Source: Synergistaceae bacterium
GTDB taxonomy: Bacteria; Synergistota; Synergistia; Synergistales; Aminobacteriaceae
DNA length: 8,842 nucleotides
NCBI GenBank assembly: GCA_017447325.1
Contig: JAFSNU010000127.1
Location: forward strand, 1-8,842
Direction of reading: 5' to 3'
A program made the position numbers and the translations under genes. The notes beneath the pieces were generated by a model. That model had not been told where the DNA came from. It ran no database searches and saw nothing but the letters and a program-made list of their open reading frames with translations. This document shows positions 1 to 6,615 of this stretch, in pieces. Numbering within the stretch: the first letter of the stretch is position 1; each line of letters begins with the position of its first letter.

Positions 1-1599
1 CCGGGCGATGTTCTGGTTATATTTAATAATAACTCGCAGTCGGGCAGCGCGGTCACAGCCTCGAGCTTGAAAGCAAGCGGCGAACATTTTAATCAAGTCA
101 GTTATGCGGCGGCTCAGATGAACGCAAAAGTTTCTAAAGTTTACGACGCAATTTCAGAGTCGCAAAATAATATTGCCGTATTGCTTCACTCTGATACTAA
201 GAGCGAGCAGGAATTATTGAAAGAAGTTTTAGCGCGTCCGGACGTTAAAGGCGCGAGCTTGAATTATATTGCGCAGCCTTTAGCAAGTCCTAACGACAAA
301 TATTATGTTGACGGCAGCATGTGGGGAATGGACGCGATTAAAGCCAACAAGCTCTGGGAGCAGGGCTATACCGGCAGCGATAGTATTTACGTTGCAGTTA
401 TCGACACGGGTTTATATGCGAGCTCAGGGACTTTGCATGAGGACTTAAGCGCGAATATCGACACTGAACACAGCGGCGGCTTTGATATTTACGGCAATTT
501 TACAGCAGGCGAGGCCGGCTTTACAGACAAGTCCAAAGGCACGTACGCATACGGACACGGCACGCATGTTTCAGGGACTATAGGCGCAGTTGGCAATAAT
601 AGTATCGGCGTTGTCGGCGTGAACTGGAACGTTAAAATTATAATGCTTAACGCTTATGTCACTGACGGCAAAGAATGGGGCTTCCCTGACAGCTTGACTG
701 TCGCGGCTCTTAACGAGATCGTGAGATTAAAGAAGAGCGGCGTTAATATTGCGGCTCTTAACATGTCGCTCGGCGGCTACGGCAACGACGCTCCGTCTGA
801 TATAAGCAACTCGAAAAATCCTTACTGGGCGGCGTTAAAGGCACTGAGCGATGCAGATATAGCCGTATGTCTTGCGGCGGGCAACGAGAACATAAGAGTC
901 GGCTATCCCGCGCCGTTCGACGATATAAGCGGCAATGATGCTTTCAAAAAGGGCGATTACTGTTATCCGGCTTCGTTCTTAAATATTCCCAATAAAATAG
1001 TTGTAGCTGCTGCAAGCCAGGACCTGACGGGCAAGATTATTCGCTCGGCAAGTGCGTTGGGCAATTACGAGGCCGGTTCTAATTACGGTGATAAAGTAGA
1101 TATAACTGCGCCAGGCTCTTGCATCGCAAGCACTGTGCCTAATGACTATACTTTTTACGGCGAATCAGAAGTTGTAGAAACGGGCGTTAATAATTACGCG
1201 TCATGGCCCGGTACGTCAATGGCGACGCCTCATGTTGCAGGAGCTGTCGCGTTATTAAAATCTATTTATACTAATGCAACTTCAAGCCCAACTGCAAGCC
1301 AGATTAGACAAGCGTTATTAGAGGGCGCAGACAGCACTTACTGCGCTAATGACGCAAACGACGAGAGCTATTATATGGCCGGTTCTGAGTACTTTACGCG
1401 TGACGTAACGTCTAAATACGGCTTTATGGATTTAGAAAATGCTCTGGCTAAATTAGCAGATATTATGGAGAAAGGCAACGACGATTCAGACTCTGACAAC
1501 CCGACAAGCTCTCACGGCTCAAGCTCCGGATGCGACGCTGGATTTTTAGGCTTAGGCGCGTTAATAATTTTAGCTTATGCTTTAAAGCGTAAAGCTTAA
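1..1599 (+). CDS. Subtilisin-like (S8) serine protease with Synerg-CTERM tail, 5'-truncated by window edge
   Basis: The frame is open from base 1, so the gene starts outside the window. By alignment to the paralog downstream, only about the signal peptide (some 24 residues) is missing; 532 residues are visible. Residues 1 to about 95 are the prodomain. The catalytic domain follows with the full triad and oxyanion Asn: Asp135 in VIDTG, His186 in GHGTHVSG, Asn295 in AAGN and Ser406 in GTSMATPH. The end, from about residue 505, is SSSGC, a hydrophobic stretch and KRKA, matching the Synerg-CTERM sorting signal. The enzyme should therefore be exported, processed to release the prodomain, and retained at the cell surface through its tail; substrates are unknown. 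Unlike its neighbour it goes almost directly from catalytic domain to tail through a short Asp/Ser linker. A TTG at 67 is internal and not the start. The family call is firm; the surface location is inferred. Confidence 0.95.
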   Translation, partial: PGDVLVIFNNNSQSGSAVTASSLKASGEHFNQVSYAAAQMNAKVSKVYDAISESQNNIAVLLHSDTKSEQELLKEVLARPDVKGASLNYIAQPLASPNDKYYVDGSMWGMDAIKANKLWEQGYTGSDSIYVAVIDTGLYASSGTLHEDLSANIDTEHSGGFDIYGNFTAGEAGFTDKSKGTYAYGHGTHVSGTIGAVGNNSIGVVGVNWNVKIIMLNAYVTDGKEWGFPDSLTVAALNEIVRLKKSGVNIAALNMSLGGYGNDAPSDISNSKNPYWAALKALSDADIAVCLAAGNENIRVGYPAPFDDISGNDAFKKGDYCYPASFLNIPNKIVVAAASQDLTGKIIRSASALGNYEAGSNYGDKVDITAPGSCIASTVPNDYTFYGESEVVETGVNNYASWPGTSMATPHVAGAVALLKSIYTNATSSPTASQIRQALLEGADSTYCANDANDESYYMAGSEYFTRDVTSKYGFMDLENALAKLADIMEKGNDDSDSDNPTSSHGSSSGCDAGFLGLGALIILAYALKRKA

Positions 1600-1621
1600 A
1601 GTTTAATTTAAAATTTAATAA

Positions 1622-1674
1622 TTAAAGGCGAGCCTCGCAGAGTTTAATGCGGCGGCTCGCTTATTTTATTTTGA
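1622..1674 (+). terminator. Rho-independent terminator after the first protease
   Basis: GCGAGCC (1628-1634) pairs perfectly with GGCTCGC (1654-1660). CGC (1636-1638) can add an inner stem with GCG (1649-1651). The stem is preceded by an A-rich stretch and followed by TTATTTTATTTT. It starts about 30 bases after the stop codon. It suggests that the two tandem proteases are transcribed separately. Confidence 0.75.
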
Positions 1675-1699
1675 TTATAATATATAATAAATTTAAATT
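1671..1699 (+). promoter_or_regulatory. Possible promoter region of the second protease
   Basis: Between the terminator and the Shine-Dalgarno site the sequence is almost pure A/T. It holds two TATAAT hexamers (1676-1681 and 1683-1688), neither with a good -35 at standard spacing. An alternative is TTGATT (1671-1676) with TAAATT (1694-1699) at 17-bp spacing. In DNA this AT-rich such matches arise by chance, so the exact elements are uncertain. The preceding terminator makes a promoter somewhere here likely. Confidence 0.3.
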
Positions 1700-1712
1700 T
1701 AATTTACAAGTC

Positions 1713-1720
1713 AGGAGTGA
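1713..1720 (+). promoter_or_regulatory. Shine-Dalgarno site of the second protease
   Basis: AGGAGTGA lies 8 bases before the ATG at 1729 (11 bases counting from AGGAG). It decides the start: an in-frame GTG at 1717 sits inside this motif and so cannot use it. The ATG at 1729 also gives a better signal peptide. Confidence 0.7.
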
Positions 1721-1728
1721 AAATTATT

Positions 1729-4017
1729 ATGAAATTAAAATTTTTATGCTTGAGCATGATTTTAATTGCTGCTAATCTTGCTTCAGCGGCAGAGACAGTC
1801 CCTGGCGATGTGTTGGTTATATTTAATAATAACTCGCAGAGCAAGGTCAGCGCGTCAAGTCTTAAAGCTTCCGGCGTGCATTTTAATCAAGTCAGCTATG
1901 CGGCGGCGCAGGTGAGCGCGAGAGTTGATAAAATTTACGACGCGATTTCTAAATCAGGAAATGACATTGCGGCATTAATTCACTCGGATACTAAAAGCGA
2001 GCATGAACTGCTGAAAGAAGTTTTAGCGAGGCCTGACGTTAAAGGCGCGAGCTTGAATTATATTGAAAAGCCGTTCGCAAGTCCTAATGACAAGTATTAT
2101 TTAGCTGGAAATTTATGGGGCATGGACGCGATTAAGGCAAATAAGCTTTGGGCGCAGGGCTATACGGGCAGCGAAGAAGTTTACGCGGCAGTGATAGACA
2201 CTGGCTTATATATGCACGAAGATTTAAGCGGCAATATCGACACGGCTAACAGCTTCGGCTTTGACTATAAATATTATAATGATTATAGTCTTGTCAAAGG
2301 CGAGGCCGGCTTTAAAGATAAATCTATTGAAGACGGAGACGAGGCTTACGGCCACGGCACGCATGTATCAGGAACTATCGGCGCGGTCGGCAATAATAAT
2401 ATAGGCGTAGTCGGCGTGAACTGGAAGACTAAAATTATAATGGGCAACGCTTATGTTAAGGTTAACAAGGTTTGGGGATTTCCCAACAGCTTGACTATAG
2501 CTGCGCTGAACGAGATAGCGAGATTAAAGAACAGCGGCGTTAATATTGCGGCTCTTAATATGTCTTTGGGCGGATATAACTCGTCTAAGCCTGAAAGCAT
2601 AAGCAACTCAGGTGATTTATACTGGAGAGCGTTAAAGGCAGTTAGCGACGCCGGAGTATTAATCTGCGCTGCGGCCGGCAATCATAACACTCGAGTCGGC
2701 TATCCCGCGCCTTACGATGAACCTAATGGATTCTTTAAACAGGGCGAGTATATTTATCCGGCTTCGTATTTAAATATTGAAAATATGATAGTTGTCGCGG
2801 CGGCAAGTCAGGACATAAACGGCGAATTTATCCGCTCGTCGAACGCGGTAGGCGTTTACGAGGCGAACTCTAATTACGGCGATAAAGTCGATATAACAGC
2901 TCCGGGATCTTGCATCGCAAGCACTACGCCTGATGATTACACGTTGTTGAGCGGCGTTGAGGCTCTTGAATACGGCGTTAATAATTATGCCTCATGGTGC
3001 GGAACGTCAATGGCTGCTCCTCATGTCACGGGCGCGGCAGTTTTATTAAAGTCTATTTATCCTAAGGCAACGGCAAGCCAGATTAAACAGGCTTTGTTAG
3101 ACGGAGCAAATGCAAATTACTGTGCGAACGACGCAAGCAACACGCAATATTATATTTATAAGCAGCAAGTCCATGACGTGACGTCTAAGCACGGATTTTT
3201 GGATTTGGAAAAAGCTTTGGCGAAATTAGATCCGCCCATGGAACGCAACGGCGGAGCTGACGAGCCGGTTTTAAATTCAAACGGCACTTACTCGCTGCCT
3301 AAGGATATTAGACCGGACTGGGCTGCTGACATGAACATTGAAGATTTTTATAATGCTTTAGCTGCAAGAACTTTTACGGCTGGAGTGCTTGAAGATGCGC
3401 AATTAAAATATGACGCGCATAATCCTGTTAAAATTAAATTAACTGAACCGCTGCCGGAGATGTCTTATATATACGTCATGATGACTCCGGCGGCTGTGAA
3501 TAATAATATTCAAGCATCGTCGGCCAAAGCTGTTAACGCGGTAATGATGACGTCAGGCGATATAATCGAGATCAAGCCCGGCAATTTATATAATCCAAGC
3601 AAGACTTCACAGATTGTTGAAATCGACGACGGCCTTTATGATATAAAAGTCACTGCGGCGGGAACGAGCGCGGGTGATGTAAGCGTTCCTGCTCTCTCTG
3701 CGTCAAATTTGCAGTTCGGCGACTATGAAATTGATGACGGCGGCGAGAGTGACGATCAATATGATATTATTGATGACGATGAAGATAATGTTATTGATGA
3801 TGATGTTATTAATGATGATGATAATTATTATGACGACGATATTATCGGCGATGACGACGGCAGCAAAGATGACGAAATTTTCGATGACGATTATGATTAT
3901 TATGATGATGATTACAAGCCGAGGAGTAAGTCAAGCTCAAGCAGCTGCAGCTCGTTAAACTTTGGAATTTTCGGCTTAGGCGCTTTAATTTATGCGTTAA
4001 AGAAGCGTAAAGCTTAA
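1729..4017 (+). CDS. Secreted multidomain subtilisin-like (S8) protease with Asp-rich stalk and Synerg-CTERM tail
   Basis: A 762-residue exported serine protease. Residues 1-20 are a signal peptide (basic start, hydrophobic core, cleavage after ASA). Residues 21 to about 115 form the prodomain. The catalytic domain has Asp157 (VIDTG), His209 (GHGTHVSG), Asn318 (AAGN) and Ser427 (GTSMAAPH); Cys424 lies just before the Ser motif, where the upstream paralog has Pro. From about 510 to 665 comes a domain I do not recognise, absent from the paralog. Residues 667-729 are an Asp-rich stretch of repeated DDD units. Then come a Ser-rich segment with Cys740, a hydrophobic run ending in LIYAL, and KKRKA, the Synerg-CTERM type of sorting tail. 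It likely acts outside the cytoplasm, tethered by its tail, with the acidic stretch as a spacer or Ca2+ binder (inference). It is a tandem paralog of the gene upstream: 50 of 59 residues match across the block from SE(Q/H)ELLKEV to GYTGS. Confidence 0.95.
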   Translation: MKLKFLCLSMILIAANLASAAETVPGDVLVIFNNNSQSKVSASSLKASGVHFNQVSYAAAQVSARVDKIYDAISKSGNDIAALIHSDTKSEHELLKEVLARPDVKGASLNYIEKPFASPNDKYYLAGNLWGMDAIKANKLWAQGYTGSEEVYAAVIDTGLYMHEDLSGNIDTANSFGFDYKYYNDYSLVKGEAGFKDKSIEDGDEAYGHGTHVSGTIGAVGNNNIGVVGVNWKTKIIMGNAYVKVNKVWGFPNSLTIAALNEIARLKNSGVNIAALNMSLGGYNSSKPESISNSGDLYWRALKAVSDAGVLICAAAGNHNTRVGYPAPYDEPNGFFKQGEYIYPASYLNIENMIVVAAASQDINGEFIRSSNAVGVYEANSNYGDKVDITAPGSCIASTTPDDYTLLSGVEALEYGVNNYASWCGTSMAAPHVTGAAVLLKSIYPKATASQIKQALLDGANANYCANDASNTQYYIYKQQVHDVTSKHGFLDLEKALAKLDPPMERNGGADEPVLNSNGTYSLPKDIRPDWAADMNIEDFYNALAARTFTAGVLEDAQLKYDAHNPVKIKLTEPLPEMSYIYVMMTPAAVNNNIQASSAKAVNAVMMTSGDIIEIKPGNLYNPSKTSQIVEIDDGLYDIKVTAAGTSAGDVSVPALSASNLQFGDYEIDDGGESDDQYDIIDDDEDNVIDDDVINDDDNYYDDDIIGDDDGSKDDEIFDDDYDYYDDDYKPRSKSSSSSCSSLNFGIFGLGALIYALKKRKA
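3796..3915 (+). repeat. 18-bp-period tandem repeat encoding Asp-rich hexapeptides
   Basis: Four consecutive 18-base units (3796-3813, 3814-3831, 3832-3849, 3850-3867) encode DDDVIN, DDDNYY, DDDIIG and DDDGSK. Degenerate units DDEIF, DDDYDYY and DDDY follow up to 3915. An isolated DDD precedes the array. The codons are mixed GAT and GAC, so it is not a simple trinucleotide expansion. It lies between the unrecognised domain and the sorting tail of the second protease. Around it, 30 of 65 residues are Asp. Confidence 0.85.
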
Positions 4018-4047
4018 AGCTAATTAAATATTTAAGCTTTAAAATTT

Positions 4048-4088
4048 AATCAGCCTGTTATAAATATAATTTAACGGGCTGATTTTAA
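4048..4088. terminator. Hairpin terminator between convergent transcription units
   Basis: AATCAGCCTGTTA (4048-4060) pairs with TAACGGGCTGATT (4072-4084) as a 13-bp stem with one G-T wobble and an 11-base A/T loop. It begins 31 bases after the stop of the second protease. On the plus strand TTTAATTTA follows. On the minus strand it lies about 120 bases past the end of the pseudouridine synthase, followed by AAATTTTAAA, a poorer T tract. It is good for the protease and plausible for both directions. Confidence 0.7.
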
Positions 4089-4207
4089 TTTACTCCAGCA
4101 ATACTATATAAGCGGCGAATTTCTTTAAGCAGATAAGCGAGATTGTCTTAAACGTCAAGCCTGTCAAGCCTTTAGGACTTGAATAATTTACGCGGCGATG
4201 CGGAGGC
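4089..4207. other. Remainder of the convergent 3' intergenic region
   Basis: No gene is seen here. It contains a direct 9-bp repeat GTCAAGCCT (4154-4162 and 4163-4171). The second copy can fold with CTTGA (4178-4182) into a short stem with a bulged A and a TTTA loop. This may be part of the 3' untranslated region of the minus-strand operon. No U-run follows on the minus strand, so I do not call it a terminator. Confidence 0.4.
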
Positions 4208-5266
4208 TTAAACTTCAGTGCTGTTTAAATTACTCAAAATATCTCTAAGCTCGCAGGGCAAGGGCAGGCAAAATTTCATAAATTGATTTGTGACAGGATG
4301 ATTAAACTCTAAACGCCACGAGTGCAAGAAAATTCTATTATTTAATAAAGTCTCATGCTTGGGCGCGCCGTATAAAGCATCAGCATATAACGCATGGCCT
4401 AATGCCGAGAGATGAACGCGTATCTGATGAGTTCTCCCAGTGAACAGCGAGCAGATTATTAAACTAAATTTATTATTATAATTTTTAATTACTTCATAGC
4501 CTGTAAGCGCAGCTTTGCCGCCGTGCGTCTCATCGATTACGGCCATCTTTAATTTATTGTCAGGATCGCGGCCTATCGCGCCGGACAAAATTCCCGTTCG
4601 CTTAACCGGCACGCCGTGAGCTAACGCCAAATATTTTTTAGTTATAGCTCTTGCCTGAAATTTTTTCTGCAAAATTTCATAAGCCTCTTGAGTCCGCGCC
4701 GTGACCATAAGGCCCGAAGTCACAGCGTCGAGCCTGTGAACTATGCCAGGTCTTAATTTATTGCGTAATAATCTCATGTCAGGATATTTATATAATAAGC
4801 CGTGAGCTAAAGTTTTATGCCAGTTGCCGTGTCCCGGGTGCGTCACAAGTCCCGCCGGCTTATTTAATACTATTATATCTTTGTCTTCATAAATTACTTC
4901 AAATTTAACTTCTTCGGGCTCGATCTCAAAATTATTTTCAGGCTCGGGCAAAGTAATTTTATAAATATTATTTAATATAACTTTCTGCGAAGATTTTTTG
5001 ATGTTCTCAGCGCAGCCGGACTTGATTAATTTCTGCGCGTAGGCTCTCGTCACGCCCAAGCTCTTAGCTATAAAGACGTCAGCGCGTAAATTATCTAAAT
5101 CTAAATTATCGCAGGTTAATTCTATAGTATCTTGCTGAGTGACAGAACACCCCTCCGGCCTTTCAGGCCACCTCCCCTTACAAGGGAGGCAAGAACTCGT
5201 CGCCCCTGTGAGGTTGAGAGAGTACGGGCATGTAGGTGAAGCATTGACGGAATTATATTCGCTCAT
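4208..5266 (-). CDS. RluA-family (RluD-like) 23S rRNA pseudouridine synthase with in-frame repeat insertion
   Basis: A 352-residue enzyme that isomerises uridine to pseudouridine in large-subunit rRNA. The exact target (RluD-type or RluC-type sites) cannot be read from the sequence. Residues about 52-101 are an S4 RNA-binding domain (LRADVFIAKSLGVTRAYAQKLI). The catalytic domain follows from about 120, with VIYEDKDIIVLNKPAG, catalytic Asp180 in the HRLD motif (HRLDAVTSG), and TGRTHQIRVHLSALGH. The ATG at 5266 overlaps the upstream stop as ATGA, implying translational coupling. Residues about 10-43 (SPTCPYS to PEGCS) have no place in the family and come from a GC-rich palindromic repeat. No in-frame ATG, GTG or TTG lies between the repeat and the S4 domain, so the insert must be translated. 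An in-frame extension to 5458 is possible but would run deep into the upstream gene and looks like shadow sequence. Confidence 0.93.
   Translation of the reverse strand: MSEYNSVNASPTCPYSLNLTGATSSCLPCKGRWPERPEGCSVTQQDTIELTCDNLDLDNLRADVFIAKSLGVTRAYAQKLIKSGCAENIKKSSQKVILNNIYKITLPEPENNFEIEPEEVKFEVIYEDKDIIVLNKPAGLVTHPGHGNWHKTLAHGLLYKYPDMRLLRNKLRPGIVHRLDAVTSGLMVTARTQEAYEILQKKFQARAITKKYLALAHGVPVKRTGILSGAIGRDPDNKLKMAVIDETHGGKAALTGYEVIKNYNNKFSLIICSLFTGRTHQIRVHLSALGHALYADALYGAPKHETLLNNRIFLHSWRLEFNHPVTNQFMKFCLPLPCELRDILSNLNSTEV
5147..5231 (-). repeat. GC-rich palindromic repeat element inside the pseudouridine synthase gene
   Basis: The plus strand shows two adjacent hairpins: GGCCT-TTC-AGGCC (5157-5169) and CCTCCC...GGGAGG (5171-5176 with 5184-5189, loop CTTACAA). 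A flank reading GAACTCGTCGCCCCTGTGAGG follows. The layout (CCCCTCCGG hairpin, then CCTCCCCTTACAAGGGAGG) resembles a dispersed repeat I have seen, usually intergenic, in gut anaerobe genomes; this is from memory, not a search. Here it lies in a coding region, in frame. Its codons (CCC, CTC, AGG, GGG, CCG) contrast with the AT-rich codons after it. The element boundaries are approximate. Confidence 0.75.
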
Positions 5267-5790
5267 AATAAATTCTCGTACAGCGTGTCTAGCAAGTCCA
5301 AATTTTGAGAGACCCAGACTATCAGCGACAATAAAACTACGCATAAAATAAACGTCCGTTCTCCGGCGCTTGTCTTGCCAATCTCTTTTGACATATGAAA
5401 CACATGCATTCCGACGCTGCGTTTCCATGGCAAAAACAAAGGCACCGTTCCGCACCAAGAGTCTTCAACTATGTGCAAAACGCAGCCCATGAACCAGAAG
5501 CCCGCGCACGCCCAGACGTCCCTGTACGCGCTGTGTCCGCCGTCGATTAAGCTTGATAGTTTAGGAATAATCCAGCCGGATCTATAAAAGCATGTCACAG
5601 CAAGAGCAAGCCAAGGCACAAACCAGTGCGTCCAACGTCTGTGCCAGCGATTGCGCCGCTTGCCGAATAAAGTATATTCAACCGAGTCAGGAAACGCCGC
5701 CGCAAGATAACTCATTCCCGCGGCCAAGAGCGAACCCGTCGCGCCCGCAACAAATGCAAATGTCGTTATTCTATGTCCTCGTCCCGTCAT
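5263..5790 (-). CDS. YdjM-like membrane-bound metal-dependent hydrolase (DUF457-type)
   Basis: A 175-residue integral membrane protein with the His/Asp pattern of the YdjM (DUF457) family: H6 near the start, PD at 34-35, HRRWTH at 50-55, and LHIVEDSWCGTVPLFLPW at 105-122, corresponding to the family's His...Asp...G-P block. Hydrophobic segments lie at about 12-32, 57-68, 93-107 and 147-161. Family members are annotated as inner-membrane metal-dependent hydrolases, but the substrate is unknown. The ATG abuts the TAA of the permease gene upstream, with AAAGGAG (5809-5803) 12 bases before the start. Its stop overlaps the pseudouridine synthase start as ATGA. The codons are visibly more GC-rich than in the transporter genes, which may reflect separate history. 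Linkage to the metal transporter is suggestive, not proof of a shared function. Confidence 0.8.
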   Translation of the reverse strand: MTGRGHRITTFAFVAGATGSLLAAGMSYLAAAFPDSVEYTLFGKRRNRWHRRWTHWFVPWLALAVTCFYRSGWIIPKLSSLIDGGHSAYRDVWACAGFWFMGCVLHIVEDSWCGTVPLFLPWKRSVGMHVFHMSKEIGKTSAGERTFILCVVLLSLIVWVSQNLDLLDTLYENLL

Positions 5791-6615
5791 TTAATTTATA
5801 AGCTCCTTTAAATTCTTTAAAATTATTATAAGCATAAATAAGCCGGCATTAGCAATAACGATGCTCGCTCCAGCCGGAAGATTATAATTAAACGATATAA
5901 ATATTCCCGCGAAAAAGCTTATTAACGCAATTAACGCCGAGATTAAAATAATAGCTTTAAAGCTTGAAGCTAATTTGCGGGCAGTCATCGCCGGAAATAT
6001 TATCAAGCTTGAAATTAATAATGCGCCCATAATTCGCATTCCTGTTAATATAACTAAAGCCGTCATAAGCGAGATTAAAGCCTGATAAAAATTTACATTC
6101 AAGCCCAAAGACTTAGCATAGTCCTCGTTGTAAGTCATGATAAATATTCTATTAAAAAATATTATGAAATTTAAAATTATAAAAACAGATAATAAAGCCG
6201 AGAGCATAACGTCCTGATTATCGAGTGCAAGAATAGAACCGAACATGTAAGCGTACACGCTCGAGTTAAAGCCTGAGCTTAAAGCTGTAATAATTACGCC
6301 TAATGCTAAAGCAAACGACGACACGGCGGCTATCGCAATATCTCCGCCGATCCTGCGCTTGATGCTCACAAATAAAATTAAGAACGCCGCGAGTATAACA
6401 ATAGGCGCAGCGAATAATAAAGGCGGCAAGGCTAAAGCATTAGCAGCCGAACACGACGCAAACGCAATTTCAGAAAGCCCGTGCCCGATCAGCGCATAAC
6501 GCTTTAAAATTAATATAACTCCAAGCACAGCAGCGCACGCCGCAATTAAACTTCCCGCAATCAACGCGCGTATCACAAAGTCATAGCTCAAAAATTCCAA
6601 GAAATTATTTAACAT
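5791..6615 (-). CDS. Metal (Zn/Mn-type) ABC transporter permease, ZnuB/MntB family
   Basis: A 274-residue, strongly hydrophobic protein with around eight membrane segments, typical in length and layout for ABC-3 family permeases. It should form the inner-membrane channel for Zn2+ or Mn2+ with the ATPase and binding protein encoded just upstream. Family landmarks are LKRYALIGHGLSEIAFA (about residues 37-53), the loop YNEDYAKSLGLN that contacts the ATPase, and MRIMGALLISSLIIFPAMTA. The first landmark usually reads GD-x-x-SH; here it reads GHGLSE, replacing Asp with His and His with Glu. The start ATG overlaps the ATPase stop by 7 bases (ATGTTAA), indicating coupling. No strong Shine-Dalgarno sequence is visible. 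Metal specificity cannot be decided. Confidence 0.92.
   Translation of the reverse strand: MLNNFLEFLSYDFVIRALIAGSLIAACAAVLGVILILKRYALIGHGLSEIAFASCSAANALALPPLLFAAPIVILAAFLILFVSIKRRIGGDIAIAAVSSFALALGVIITALSSGFNSSVYAYMFGSILALDNQDVMLSALLSVFIILNFIIFFNRIFIMTYNEDYAKSLGLNVNFYQALISLMTALVILTGMRIMGALLISSLIIFPAMTARKLASSFKAIILISALIALISFFAGIFISFNYNLPAGASIVIANAGLFMLIIILKNLKELIN

Noticed and set aside
2451..2681. 76-codon open frame on the minus strand inside the second protease
   Set aside because: It is antisense to the well-supported catalytic domain, has no recognisable domain and no clear ribosome binding site; a shadow of GC-rich codons.
3725..3958. 77-codon plus-strand open frame rich in Met, Ile and Leu
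   Set aside because: It is the out-of-frame reading of the GAT/GAC Asp array (ATG ATG ATT...). The long hydrophobic run is an artefact of the repeat, not a small membrane protein.
4154..4182. 9-bp direct repeat with a small hairpin as a separate terminator or small RNA
   Set aside because: The stem is short and bulged, no U-run follows on either strand, and no promoter is evident; the repeat may be chance.
5155..5230. CLPC plus two further Cys in the repeat-derived insert as a zinc-binding module
   Set aside because: The Cys codons are a by-product of translating the repeat in this frame; spacing (C13, C26, C29, C40) matches no zinc knuckle I know and no relative is available for comparison.
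5139..5351. 70-codon plus-strand open frame across the palindromic repeat
   Set aside because: It is antisense to the pseudouridine synthase and hydrolase genes, both supported by domains; its open frame comes from the repeat.
5267..5458. In-frame upstream extension of the pseudouridine synthase
   Set aside because: It would overlap the hydrolase gene by almost 200 bases and adds residues unlike the family; the ATGA overlap at 5263-5266 is a much better start.
5592..5801. 69-codon plus-strand open frame
   Set aside because: It is antisense to the YdjM-like gene, with low-complexity Gln/Ala/Ser content and no domain.
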